In this document: positions 45,957-56,873 of the stretch, piece after piece
Numbering within the stretch: the first letter of the stretch is position 1
Layout: each line of letters opens with the position of its first letter
Source: Henckelia pumila
Lineage: Eukaryota; Streptophyta; Magnoliopsida; Lamiales; Gesneriaceae
Direction: 5' to 3'
NCBI RefSeq assembly: GCF_033568475.1
Contig: NC_133121.1
Location: 3,348,001-3,412,000 of the forward strand
DNA length: 64,000 bases
Notes under the pieces: generated by a model
Told to the model about the DNA's origin: nothing
Database searches by the model: none
The model's input: the letters and a program-made list of their open reading frames with translations, nothing else
Position numbers and translations under genes: made by a program

Positions 45957-46532
45957 ATGGAGAAGAAACCCATACTTCTTCCAACACTACTTCTCTCCTT
46001 AGCCACAATCGTGGGCATCGCCTATGGCATCCCGACCAGCCCCGACTCATTAGAAAAGTGGTTCAAAACCGGATATCCGGTGAAGGAAAATGTGACCCGA
46101 CTCCAGTTCTACGTCCGGGATGTTTTCAGCACGCCAACTCCAACAAATGTCCAGGTGGCTAGAGCAAACTCGACCCCCGGTTCGCCTACCAGTTTCGGCC
46201 TTGTGGCGGTGATAGATGATCCTGTGACAATCGGGCCGGAGCCCCAATCCAAGATAATTGGTCGGGCACAAGGGATCATTGCTTTGTCCTCGTTGGAGGA
46301 CACCAGTCTCCACATGACCTTAACTATTGTTTTCACAGATGGAGAGTACAGTTCGAGTACAATTAGTTTTGTTGGTCACAATGCGTATCTCACCAAGCTA
46401 CGTCAGATATCTATAGTTGGTGGTACCGGTGCTTTTGCGTTGGCTAGAGGTGTTACGTTTATCAATACTGTGTCGTCTAATAGTGCAGGTGACGCTGTTT
46501 TTCGATATGATTCGGTCGTGTTACATTATTAA
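45957..46532 (+). CDS. dirigent protein (type 1)
   Basis: Intronless, 191 residues, nearly identical to the 30.4-kb gene but with the normal stop after VVLHY. Signal peptide residues 1-24. The domain carries LQFYVRDVFSTPTPTN, FGLVAVIDDPVT, GPEPQSKIIGRAQG, ISFVGHNAYL and ISIVGGTGAFALARGVTF. The role is the same as for the other dirigents: a secreted, non-oxidative partner that shapes phenolic radical coupling, substrate unknown. The Ala in GGTGAF again argues against a classical pinoresinol activity. A Copia fragment ends about 370 bases upstream of the ATG, so distal regulatory sequence may differ from the paralogue. Confidence 0.94.
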   Translation: MEKKPILLPTLLLSLATIVGIAYGIPTSPDSLEKWFKTGYPVKENVTRLQFYVRDVFSTPTPTNVQVARANSTPGSPTSFGLVAVIDDPVTIGPEPQSKIIGRAQGIIALSSLEDTSLHMTLTIVFTDGEYSSSTISFVGHNAYLTKLRQISIVGGTGAFALARGVTFINTVSSNSAGDAVFRYDSVVLHY

Positions 46533-46765
46533 GTACCTAATCGACATGATGAAGGGCAGGGTGCTAATTAATCATCTCGAGTGTGTGTTTAAAAATATGT
46601 TGCATTTCATTTATTGAAGTTGGTGTAATATGTTTTTCAAGTGTCTTGTATTGTGTTGGGCACAATGATTAACATGTCTCTCCTTCGTTGAAAATAATGA
46701 TAATCGTGTGTGTAACTCAATGTAAATATGGTATTTTTCTTTCTTTCATATATGTCTTTCGTATT

Positions 46766-47079
46766 TGGAAAAATTGTAGATTTGGTCGTGTATATTTGTC
46801 ACTTTGTGATTTTGGTCTTCTATATTTTTATATTTCAGTTTTAGTCCTATATGTTTCAATTTTTGGCAATTTCGGTCCTTTTTATTCAAAAATGCTTACG
46901 TGGCACTATACACGTCAGCTCCACATCAGCACTGAATTTGTGCCACGTCAGCGCCATGTCGGAAAAAAGGACTAAAATTGCCAAAAAATAAAGATAGCGG
47001 ATTAAAACTAAAATCTGAAAATATAAAAGACTGAAATCGCAGAGTGACAAACATACATGATAAAAAAAGCAATTTTCCC
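46766..47079. mobile_element. fold-back MITE, about 310 bases
   Basis: Two long imperfect arms: GGAAAAATTG...TTTGTCACTTTGTGATTTTGG on the left is matched on the minus strand by GGGAAAATTGC...TTTGTCACTCTGCGATTTCAG. The arms extend through GGCAATTT(C/T)(G/A)GTCCTTTTT to a centre with ACGTGGCAC words. No coding capacity. Confidence 0.8.
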
Positions 47080-48339
47080 TTTTTTTTATATATATTATTG
47101 TTTATTAGGATAAGTGGAATACTTTTCCTAGCTTTGCTTACGAATAACTTGGTTGTGATCATTTAAAATTCTTAATTTTCTAGAAATTTTACAAGCGCAG
47201 ACACGCAATAACGTTCCCCTTTATCAATAACTTTATTTGGAGATAAATACGATGCTTTGTGACATAAGAGTGTATCAATTCACACAAAAGTGTGTCGGAT
47301 TCCTGATTAAAGATAATGACAGAATGAACAAGCCAGACATCTCAAGTAAAATTCAAATGCTTCTAGAAGTTTAAAATATTCTCATAAACATTATTTAAAA
47401 TAAATTCAATCTTTCTCATATACTCATGTACTTCGTTCCAAACTTGAGATATCGATATCATATCAATCATGCGTCCCCTGAAAGGGATTCGTGAACAGAC
47501 TCCCCACTCTCCGTCTATGCAATGTCGCCAAAAATCGCACAAACAAATAGAAAACGTGAAAAGTATATCTATAGAATTGTAAATGAAATGCGAGATATTT
47601 GAAAAAGATTTCTGATCTGATTGCAGGACTATATTGGACGGATACGTCGGCGCACGACATACACATCTATTTTCCTATTACTGATACTGTTATATTTCGA
47701 AGATTCACCAGATAAATATTATTTTTCCTTGTCTTTTTGCAATAAAACATTGGGTCAGTTTTTTGTTTTTTTTTTTGGCAATTATTAAAAAATTATTCCT
47801 GTGAATTTGTTTGATACATATCGTAGTTATTCATATATAGCACCTAATTGGTCATATTAGGTAACAAAATAATTGCAATAAATACAATATGACAAATTCC
47901 AAAATACGAATTAATGAAATAATAAGTAAGAAATATAAAAATATTCTGTGATTGGGCCATGTTATACGCATCGTGTGCTTTCTAATGATTGATTGATATT
48001 AGCACGGTAAATTTTTATCATTCAAGTTGACGTTAAATTAAGGTTAAAACTAGAAAGTTCTTCGGGTTTTTTTAAAAAATTTAATAAACTCTTCATATTT
48101 TCTTCGAATTATGTTCATAGAATAATCTAGTAAACTTAACAATTTTATAGTGAATTCAAACAATTAATCGTTGATTTTGCATTTGATATTGATATTAATT
48201 TTAAAAATTATAGTTAGTGTCGCTAATTAATATCAGAAAACTCCTGATATAACATGCATAGAATAAAGGGGGTGGAAACTGATAGAGAATTTAAACCTAC
48301 CTAGTCAAAAATAAGTACTTGAGTAACTATAAGTCACAC
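47080..48339. other. intergenic spacer, nothing recognised
   Basis: AT-rich, with a somewhat more complex stretch at 47.17-47.66 kb that contains no domain-bearing frame. Confidence 0.5.
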
Positions 48340-48342
48340 ATA

Positions 48343-48539
48343 GGCTCCGTTTGAATTTGGTAGACATTTTTTAAAAAAAGCACATTTTTAAGCTATAATT
48401 TTTTGCTTTTGAAAAAGCTGTAATTTTGATTAAAAAAGTGCTTATTTAAACATTTTTTTGATCAACCAAACACTTTATTAAATGAAAAGCAATTAAAAAA
48501 AATACTTTTTTGGCCTAGCTTTTGAAACCAAACGGGGCC
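48343..48539. mobile_element. MITE with GGC(T/C)CCGTTTG ends and ATA target duplication
   Basis: 197 bases. Terminal repeats GGCTCCGTTTGAATTTGG and, from the right end, GGCCCCGTTTGGTTTCAAA. ATA flanks both ends (48340-48342 and 48540-48542). The core has AAGCACATTTTTAAGC-type repeats. Confidence 0.75.
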
Positions 48540-48563
48540 ATAATTAATGAAATAATTAATCCT

Positions 48564-48564
<1 letters not shown>

Positions 48565-48606
<42 letters not shown>
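48565..48606. repeat. TA microsatellite
   Basis: (TA)n followed by a short CA run (CACACACACAC). Confidence 0.95.
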
Positions 48607-48617
<11 letters not shown>

Positions 48618-48731
48618 GCAAAAACAATTATTTAAGTTTAAAACTCGTGATATTATTATGCTAATATACATATAGAAATAGTTTAAAACTAACAAACGAA
48701 ATTGTGAACCTTAGCATAATTAAAAATCGAC

Positions 48732-48945
48732 AATAAAGAATGGAGTTAAAAAATAATTACAGCCATGACAAAAAGAACGAAGTTATTAATAAACTTATCC
48801 CAAGATTATGAAATTCTAATAAAGAATGGAGTTAACAAATAATTACATCCATGACAAAAAGAACGAAGTTATTAATAAACTAATCCCAAGATTATGAAAT
48901 TCTAATAAAGAATGGAATTAACAAATAATTACAGCCACGAGTAAC
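48732..48945. repeat. tandem repeat, period 86 bases, about 2.5 copies
   Basis: AATAAAGAATGGAGTTAA recurs at 48732, 48818 and 48904, with very similar 86-base units containing CATGACAAAAAGAACGAAGT. Confidence 0.9.
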
Positions 48946-48949
48946 CTCA

Positions 48950-50380
48950 AGATTTTGGTGAGGCCCCGTAGACCCAAGTACTAATCATAGGTTCAAATCT
49001 CATCAATTGTTGCGTGAAATGTTGGGTAAGTTAGGTTTAAATCCATCTCCACATTACAATCAGCATTAAAAACGAAAATAATATTAATGATAACTTCAAG
49101 AATTTAACAATCTCACACAATATTAAATAATTGAAGACGTGTATAACTCATTAATTATGACTTTCCATCTATATATAATGATCCTAAAACGTCTCTTTCA
49201 TTATGGACTGTCTCCGCAAAGTCCAACAACCTTGCACATTATCAAACCCCAACTTCATCGCATAGTCACAACTTTTGCCCAACCACCGTTCTTGCAAAAA
49301 TCATCTTCGTGTTATATATATTGGATCATTCCAAACTCTGGACCTTGTGCAGTATAATGTCGTGAGTCGCTAAATAAAAGCCCGGTTGAAAATGATCTCC
49401 AATAATCCAGCCCAGCTTCTCCAATGTAAATTTATATGATTGCTTTTGCACCAAAAGAAAAGAACAATCCAATCGTAATGCAGTCTCATTGTTGCTTTTT
49501 TTAATTTTACTAATAAAAACAGCTAGTGTAAATAATAAACAGACTTGGTAACAGATATGAACAATGGAACACAAATCTATCTCTATTTTGAAGTTAATGT
49601 GTCCATGATTTTCTCTTTTTTTCGTACCTCCATTATAGTTTTAAATTTGATTTTAAGATTTAAATAACATACCCATTACCTTTGCGGATGCTAAATTAAA
49701 GTAAAGGTCGTGACTTGTTAGACCTCGTCTAAATCTAGAAAATTTAAACTTTATTCCCACAACAATTTAAAACGACTCGATTTCGAGGCCATGAATAATG
49801 GTTATATCATATCATCATTATTACTATTGCAATGCATCATTAACCATTTCGCGATACTTAAGACTTTTTCTTACAATATCTTAGTTTCACAATACAACCA
49901 TATACTAAGATAGTACTTTGGTAGAACTTTTAAGAATCAATTCTCCATGTTTTTCTTAATCTTAAACAAAATTTAATAAAATTTCAAAATTCTTCTATAA
50001 AAAAATTGAGTACCTCTTAAAAGTTTTTCCAAACAATACTTAAATCGAACATATTATGTTACAGAGCATCATTACCTATCAATGTTCTTCACAATTCTGC
50101 TTTTATTACGTCAAACTTTAATTTCAATAAGAAAATGATTTTATATTCATTATAAAACATTTAACTCGGTTTAACTTCAAATTTTACAATTAATTATACT
50201 AATACACACACACACACACGCATATATATTGTATTTTTTTTTTTTGAAATAGCATATATATATCGTATTATATTGTTAAATAGTGTTAAATAAACATATA
50301 GTTTGGATAGAGTAAGATGAGAAGCCAGACGTCTAATTAGGAATTGGAAAAAGAAAAAATTGTCTCAACGGATTTAAATT
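48950..50380. other. intergenic spacer
   Basis: AT-rich, with a short AC repeat at 50203-50220. No coding domain was recognised. Confidence 0.45.
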
Positions 50381-51640
50381 GTAAGGAGGCTCTTCCCCGG
50401 AAAGATATTATTTTTAAACACCAAACAACGCTGTCAGAATAACATCAAAGGTAGCAGACCGGTATATCTTACTCTTGAGGCACCCAGGGTTGGAAAACAT
50501 TAATCAATACGGGCAATGGAATAGAATCAATCAACCTTACTTTGAAACTCCGAACCTAGCATTCATTCATGCTGTTAAATATTGGGTTAAAAACTCCCTC
50601 GCCTCCGGAAAGACTTCGAACTTTCATAACTGCTTTTAGTACCAATAGATCCTCGTTGGAATAAAAATATTTTTCATGAATCATCAAGCATATAGACCTA
50701 AGAAACCCACGTGATTGGTTGGTTCGACAAAGTTCGATGAGTAGCAATATCAATGGCATTTCATTAACCAATCTATTGCACAATCTGACCCCTTCACGTG
50801 AATTCAAAGGAACCATACTATTCAACAATGTCACAGAACCAAGAACAGTTACTGTTTCAGGGGTTTAGCCTCTAGGCAGCACAAGGCTGATCCTTGTAAA
50901 TGACGGATATTTATTTCATAATGGAGCTATATAATACTTCACATTTGAATCCATATGCAGTTGCCAAAACTGCAAGTGAGAGTGTTCATCTATGACCAAA
51001 GATGTCAGCCAACAACGACTCGCAGTTCACCTCTACATTGTGGTTTATGGAGTGGCATTCAGCTAAACTGCTGAGCCAAGAACATACAAGAGATCATCCT
51101 CCCCTGGCCGGAGATGATTAATCTTTCTCAATTTTTCAATAGCTATCACCATGACATGTGAATACTGATACAACTTGAAAATTAATCCCAGAAGCCATAC
51201 ATTACATAACGAGAATATGCCACTGCAAGAGCAGGCAAAAAACAATTTGTTGATGTCTAAATTGGAAGACATGGAGAACATAATATAAAAATGATAAAAC
51301 ATACACCACATATATTTGGTTTAAGAAACGAAAGTGGTGCTGAAAGCTGGCTAAATTGTATTATGATTGGGAAATGCTGATCTACCAGAGGATTCGAAAT
51401 ACATGAATAAGCTCAGGTGTGGAGACGATCCTAATTCTGAGCCAAATGGGAGATCTTAAATACAGATATTCAACTGCAGATTTAGGAACGAGCCGGGAAG
51501 ACACATCGCTCAGAAATACAGTCATTCACATACCGTATCCATAAAGGCAGAAAGATCACCAATTACATCAAATATACAAGAAACCAACGAAATCAATCTA
51601 CCACATATTTCCAACACAAGCTTAGATCGAACATTACAAT
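50380..51640 (-). other. unidentified complex-sequence region, possible old gene fragment
   Basis: Less AT-rich and more complex than its surroundings. On the minus strand about 50556-50860 has an open stretch with helical, leucine-rich text (LCNRLVNEMPLILLLIELCR, LLVLKAVMKVRSL) that recalls alpha-solenoid repeats, and 51063-51180 has a second stretch (IEKLRKINHLRPGEDDLLYV). I recognise neither family. It could be a decayed gene, exons of a gene I cannot assemble, or downstream transcribed sequence of the cold-shock gene. Confidence 0.25.
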
Positions 51641-52061
51641 TCGTGTACAATGACAATCACAATTTAATAATTAATAACAAACTAAAAGGTAGAACAAACA
51701 AATCAATGGAGCATTGAAGTAAAAATCGACAATAACAAGAAAGACCATGAGAAATATGAGGGCAAATAGACTAAGATCATTCGAGCCAAACATGTACATC
51801 CATATACATGTACATTTCGCGAACAAAAATAGACACCACTCTAGTTTCAATACCAACATAACATAGGAAAATACCATCACTAATGAAAAAGGTGACCATT
51901 TGTATCCAAAAAAAAAAAAGAAGTAGATCCGGATGAAAACAACCCAATTTTAAGTCGTATGACACAGTTCACCAAATCAGAAAAGCGAATAAAAACCGAA
52001 GACAAAATAAAAAGGGCACAAAACAGCGAAATCTAGGCGATCTTAAAGAAAAAGGAGTAGC

Positions 52062-52718
52062 TTAGCGGTTGGCGTTCGGGCACTCACGAGAGAAATGACC
52101 CTCCTCACCACAGTTGTAACAAGCACCTCCTCCTCCTCCTCCTGCGCCCCCGCCGCCTCCACCACCATACCTCCCTCCTCCACCTCCGCCATACCTACCG
52201 CCTCCTCCACCGCCGCCTCCCTGCGTGCACTCCCTTGCAAAATGACCACTCTCACCACACTTGTAACAACCCCCGCCTCCACCGCCGCCGCTACTATACC
52301 CCCCGCCTCCACCACCATATCCACCTCCGCCACCACCGTACCCACCGCTTCCATAGCTTCCTCCACCGCGACTTCCAACTCTACCACCACCTCCGTAACC
52401 TCCACCGCCACCACCTCTACCACCTCCCCCGTACCCTCCGCCGCCGCCATCTCGACCTCCATACGAACCACGGGTGCTTCCCTGCACAGATCCACCATCT
52501 GGACCGGTCACGTTGGCCGCCTTGGCCCGGCCATCGCTGCCTTGCTCCACCGTGAACTCCACAGACTCCCCATCTCCGAGGCTGCGATAACCATCGGTCT
52601 TTATAGCCGATTGATGCACGAACAGATCTTCACTACCATCATCGGGAGTGATAAATCCGAATCCCTTTTCGTCATTGAACCACTTGACAGTCCCCTTTTT
52701 AAGCTCACCATCGGCCAT
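52062..52718 (-). CDS. cold-shock-domain, glycine-rich, zinc-knuckle RNA-binding protein (CSP2/GRP2-like)
   Basis: Intronless, 218 residues. The N-terminal cold-shock domain (residues 7-73) carries the nucleic-acid-binding motifs KGFGFI (RNP1, residues 18-23) and DLFVHQ (RNP2, 31-36). Residues 75-150 are glycine-rich with RGG/YGGGG repeats. Two CCHC zinc knuckles follow at 151-164 ([14 protein letters not shown]) and 200-213 ([14 protein letters not shown]). The layout of one cold-shock domain and two knuckles matches Arabidopsis CSP2/CSP4 (GRP2 family), which melt RNA secondary structure and act in cold response and development in nucleus and cytoplasm. It starts [14 protein letters not shown]. 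The 5' leader has a telo-box and a good TATA. Apparent frames on the other strand here are shadows of GGT/GGA repeats. Confidence 0.96.
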   Translation of the reverse strand: MADGELKKGTVKWFNDEKGFGFITPDDGSEDLFVHQSAIKTDGYRSLGDGESVEFTVEQGSDGRAKAANVTGPDGGSVQGSTRGSYGGRDGGGGGYGGGGRGGGGGGYGGGGRVGSRGGGSYGSGGYGGGGGGYGGGGGGYSSGGGGGGGCYKCGESGHFARECTQGGGGGGGGRYGGGGGGRYGGGGGGGAGGGGGGACYNCGEEGHFSRECPNANR

Positions 52719-52721
52719 CTC

Positions 52722-52730
52722 TAAACCCTA
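52722..52730 (-). promoter_or_regulatory. telo-box in cold-shock gene leader
   Basis: AAACCCTA on the plus strand (TAGGGTTT in gene orientation) immediately upstream of the ATG. Confidence 0.45.
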
Positions 52731-52791
52731 GCTTTCTCTCACTATAAACTCACTGCTTTTTACGCGTGAAAATTGTGAATTTTTGTGTTGC

Positions 52792-52799
52792 TTTTATAT
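52792..52799 (-). promoter_or_regulatory. TATA box of cold-shock gene
   Basis: GATATAAAAG in gene orientation, about 75 bases before the ATG. Confidence 0.6.
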
Positions 52800-53046
52800 C
52801 CGAAGAGTATAGGGTAAGCGGATTTCATTTTCGAATTAACCAATTTTAATTTCCCAGTTGGGTTCCGAATTTTCCTATCTTTATTTTTTTGTCTTTTTAA
52901 ATACATTTGTTATTTTTTTCCTAACTTTGGGAAATGAAACCGACATTGTTTCTATCGAGAAAATCCAACGGCCAGGGATTGATGGATGTATGTTTATTTC
53001 ACATGTGGATTTGGGGCTCTCAAATCTGCTTTTCTTTTTGCTTTGA

Positions 53047-53078
53047 TATAAATAATAATAATAATAATAATAATAAAA
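53047..53078. repeat. AAT microsatellite
   Basis: About ten ATA/AAT units. Confidence 0.95.
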
Positions 53079-53204
53079 TTGAATATATTATTTTCAGTTC
53101 TATTTATGCTCAAATTCGAAATAAATACCGATGAAAGTAGGGAAAAGGGGTTTCACTATTTATGACAAAAAAAAAAAAATTTATAACTAATCGTGTCTGC
53201 AAAC

Positions 53205-53410
53205 AACAGCGTTGCGTGTGTGATTAAAATATAAATATAAAAATGAGTTACGTGTATGATTAAAATATGAATATTATTTATTGTATATATGTATTAAATT
53301 TTGTTTCAAATCAATTTAAATTTAAAAATAAAATGAAAGCATAAAAATAGAGATTATAATGTACAAATAAATTTTAAAATAGAGATAAAGATTTTGATTT
53401 ATCTTTTTAT
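53205..53410. repeat. third copy of the unclassified interspersed repeat
   Basis: Carries GTGTGTGATTAAAATATAA, TTTGTTTCAAATCAATTTAAATTT and AAAGCATAAAAATAGAG as at 27.8 and 43.3 kb, without the Helitron. Confidence 0.6.
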
Positions 53411-55000
53411 TTTTATCTTAAAAAATTTAAAAAATTAATATTATATATAGTAAATTCCAATTATGACCCAAAAAATATCCAAATTCCATGATAGTTTTGG
53501 TTAATGAAAACTTATAAAAATTCATCACGTATAAAAAAAATTAAATTGTAGACAAGACAAAGTAATAATGAAGATTATAATAATTTGGTTGCGGTAAAAA
53601 TAATAATAATAAATAATAATAAGAAAAGGAATATTAAATTAAACCAATAAAAAGTTAGTCAAAGGTTCAGTGCGGACTGCCCAGTGAAAAGAATAAATGG
53701 GGACGGGACGATTCTGTGCGTTTTCGTCCTTTTTTGCCAGGAGAACTCCTTTTGGGTGGGTTGTGTAAGTGTTTGCATCGTGATATATATATATTCACAT
53801 ATTTTTTTATTATATATCAAAAAAATATATGGAATAAGTATTTTATATTTTATAATATATTTACTATAACAAACTAACTTTCAATTAATTAATAAATTTT
53901 GATTTGAAATAACTGTTATACTCTAACTTAATTATCAATAAAATCAAAATTATTAGTCAAACTAATCATTTTATATGCTTAGTCCTTTTAGTCATTGTAT
54001 GAAAGTGTGTTTGAGTATTCATGAATGTCAAATTCTATTTTATCTTCTAAATTTTACCCAAAAGCAAGAAGCATAAATTTTATGCTTTTTTTTTTGCTTC
54101 TATTTTTTGTTTAGGGTTTATAATTAAGAATTGACATTTATTCTCTTAATAAACGACAATGTTAAATTTTATTTATATACGAGTTTTAATAGTTTCTATT
54201 TGAATTTATAAAAAAAATTCAATCATATTTTATTAAAAGAATTTATTTTTTTGAAAAATATATTGCATTTCCATAAAAAAATTTATACATATCTTGTTTA
54301 TTAGATTCATACAAAAGTCGGTTTTCTTATATTTTTTTAATTTTTGTAATTTTTTATTAATATTATATATTTTTTGAATAATATTTTTTGTCATTTTTTA
54401 TATATTTATTTTTATTAATCTTATATATATATTTTTTAAGATTTAATGTTATAAAAAATAAATTATTTTTGATACAAATGTAATAATAATTATAAAAACA
54501 CATTTTGTTATGGCGTGAGTGTTAAATTTTAAATAATTAAAAGAGATCAATTTTATATAATGTAAGAGTATGATTTTCATTTAATAAAAAATCAAGATTG
54601 TAAGTAATTATTCTCCAAACATTTAAATTTTTTAGCCCGTATTAATTTTAAACTTATATTTTAACACTTTCGGTTTTATCTTTTTATAAACTTCAAAATA
54701 ATCTCTAGACACCCCTAAATCTAAGGTTAATGGAGCTAAATTTGTCATAGTCGGGTCACAAGCTCACAGCCCAATTAGTATTGAAATTTGAATGGACTAG
54801 GTGATCATCTAAAGCCTAATCTTGTTTGATTTGGACCCAGAACAAAAAATCAATATCCAGTCCAAATTCGATTTCTATATGGGCTTGCAGTCTATACCGT
54901 AAAAACTGGGCCCAGTTCATATAAAAGTCCATCCAATAGCATGGGGCTATGTGGCACCCTTGACAAAAATTCCACTTTGTAAATAATTTTTCATAGTTGG
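53411..55000. other. very AT-rich intergenic DNA
   Basis: Long T and A runs; no gene. The last 300 bases are richer in GGGCCC/GGCCCA words (54.75-54.95 kb). Confidence 0.5.
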
Positions 55001-55008
55001 AATCAAAA

Positions 55009-55078
55009 GTAGTGTTTTGGAATTGTTTTTTGTAAAGCAAAAGCTAAAAATTGTTTATTAGAAATAATTACAAACACT
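55009..55078. mobile_element. short Tourist-like MITE remnant
   Basis: GTAGTGTTTTGGAATT and AATTACAAACACTATC form inverted ends like those of the MITE at 6.5 kb, enclosing only about 40 bases. Confidence 0.4.
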
Positions 55079-55456
55079 ATCTTAAACTCGTTCATGCTCA
55101 GGTATGTCCTGAACAGACGTTCATGCATACACTTTTGGGTTTTTTATATTATATTGGTCGATTACTTTTAATTGTTCGTACATAAATTTTTGTTTATCAT
55201 TATATATATATATAGACGATTGAGTATAATGTCTATACATGTAACATGTTATGTGTGTGGAATTTTAGAGTGCACGATAAATGGGCGGTGTAGCACATGA
55301 ACAAGAGCGTAAAATTTATTTTTGCCTCGGTGCTGTATTGATGACTGGAGGCCAATAATTGAAAACCAACAAATAAATGGAGAATCATACGGAGACACAC
55401 AAAAGAGAGAAAAGCTTTATAACCACTTGCCCCGGATAATATGCGTTTGGTTTGTA

Positions 55457-55694
55457 GAAAGTTTAAAAGGCATAAAACATCCTGTGTAAAATTAATAGCA
55501 TGTTAGACCCTATGTTTTAAAAAAATTAGCATAAAAACCCCTATGAAAGGGTATAAATGTGCCCGAGTTTGTATAACATAGGGGTGAAATGTACTACATT
55601 TTAAAAAACTGAGGGATGCATTAGCCTATTAATATTTTTTAGAAAGTTTTATGTCTTTTAAACTTTTCACAGGGGGTGTGAATGCAATTAGCCC
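55457..55694. mobile_element. MULE-type MITE with 10-bp target duplication
   Basis: TTGGTTTGTA occurs at 55447-55456 and 55695-55704. Between them lie inverted arms GAAAGTTTAAAAGGCATAAAACA and, from the right, GAAAAGTTTAAAAGACATAAAAC. The flanking GTTTGGTT...AACCAAAC looks like a second MITE into which it jumped. Confidence 0.65.
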
Positions 55695-55739
55695 TTGGTT
55701 TGTACAATAAAAGGGTGGATTATTTCCTAACCAAACATT

Positions 55740-56420
55740 ATCATGCGCCTTATTTATATTTTTTTTTTCTCGGCTCTATTGTTTATTAACACTAACGTTT
55801 TTGCACACTTAATATGTGTGCATATGTTAATTGCATTTTAAATATTATATTTTGTGAGATGAAAAATTGATTGAAAAAAACTTGATTTTTATTTTAAAAT
55901 AGAAAATAAATTGACCAAGTTATGAGAAAATTAATTTATAATATATAAAATTAACGATATTTTAAAAAGGGTTGATTTGGATTAATGATAGTTAATAAAG
56001 ATAAATATGAAAATTCATATAAATATATCAAAAATAGTTATTATAATAGAGTGTTGCTTCATTATATTTATTTATTATTAACACATTTTCGAGAGATTAT
56101 GTCATAAGCATTCCAGAATAACGACGACGACGAATTTCACGGTCATAAAAAGGAAAAAGCAAAACAAAACACCGAAATGTAGTTTATGCGACGCCAATTT
56201 ATTCAAATTGTAAAATTTATAAAATAAATAAAAATATGTTAAATAACTCAACATTTATTTCTTTGTTTTTTGAAGGGCAGATAGCATTTATTATATAATA
56301 ATGTCCCACCATAAATATAAATATAAAGATTTAAAGAAAGGGACTCCACTATGACGTTTGACCACCCTTTTTACTCTTTTTCAAAGACCAAATTCCTTCG
56401 CTTACAGTAACACACATTCT
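55740..56420. other. distal promoter/intergenic DNA of subtilase
   Basis: AT-rich with no recognised element. Confidence 0.4.
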
Positions 56421-56427
56421 CTACAAG

Positions 56428-56476
56428 ATTAAAAACGACGCCGTTTTATCGTCTATCCTCTTACGACGCCGTTCCT
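56428..56476. promoter_or_regulatory. paired ACGACGCCGTT motif upstream of subtilase
   Basis: ACGACGCCGTT occurs twice about 30 bases apart, 400-440 bases before the ATG. It may be a bound site or the end of a small repeat. Confidence 0.35.
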
Positions 56477-56873
56477 TCCTCAAAACAAGTGTTTGCACTT
56501 TGCCGCCTCGATTGCAGCAAAATTCGGTGTTCTTCTTTTTATTGTTATTATTATTTTTTTAAAAAAATTAAAGCCACTTTGAAAGGGACACAATTATGTC
56601 TCCGTTACCCACAAATTTAATTATCGATTATATATATATATATATAATTTTTAATTTAATCTTTTAAATAAATGAAACAAAAATATTTAACGTACCTTTT
56701 TTAGTTTAATGAATGGTATGTTTCAATATAATTAAATGATAAAAATATAGAAAATTATAGTAAATCATATTATTTTGACTCAAAAAACTAAAGTCTAATA
56801 GTCCAAATTATTTTTCTTTCTTACTTAAAAGCAAGCTCACTCACTCCCACCTTCGAAGTTCGAACACTCTTCA

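Larger units (their letters stand above)
45633..46705 (+). repeat. duplicated dirigent unit, copy 2 (pairs with 30113-31235)
   Basis: Full promoter-to-3'-flank duplicate of the 30-kb unit. It begins about 40 bases after the end of the Copia fragment. Confidence 0.9.

Noticed and set aside
49139-49574. Overlapping short frames on both strands
   Set aside because: No domain, no paired promoter, and AT-rich surroundings; treated as chance.
52095-52724. Long plus-strand frames rich in Ser/Thr or His opposite the cold-shock gene
   Set aside because: Shadows of the glycine-rich repeat codons of the real minus-strand gene.
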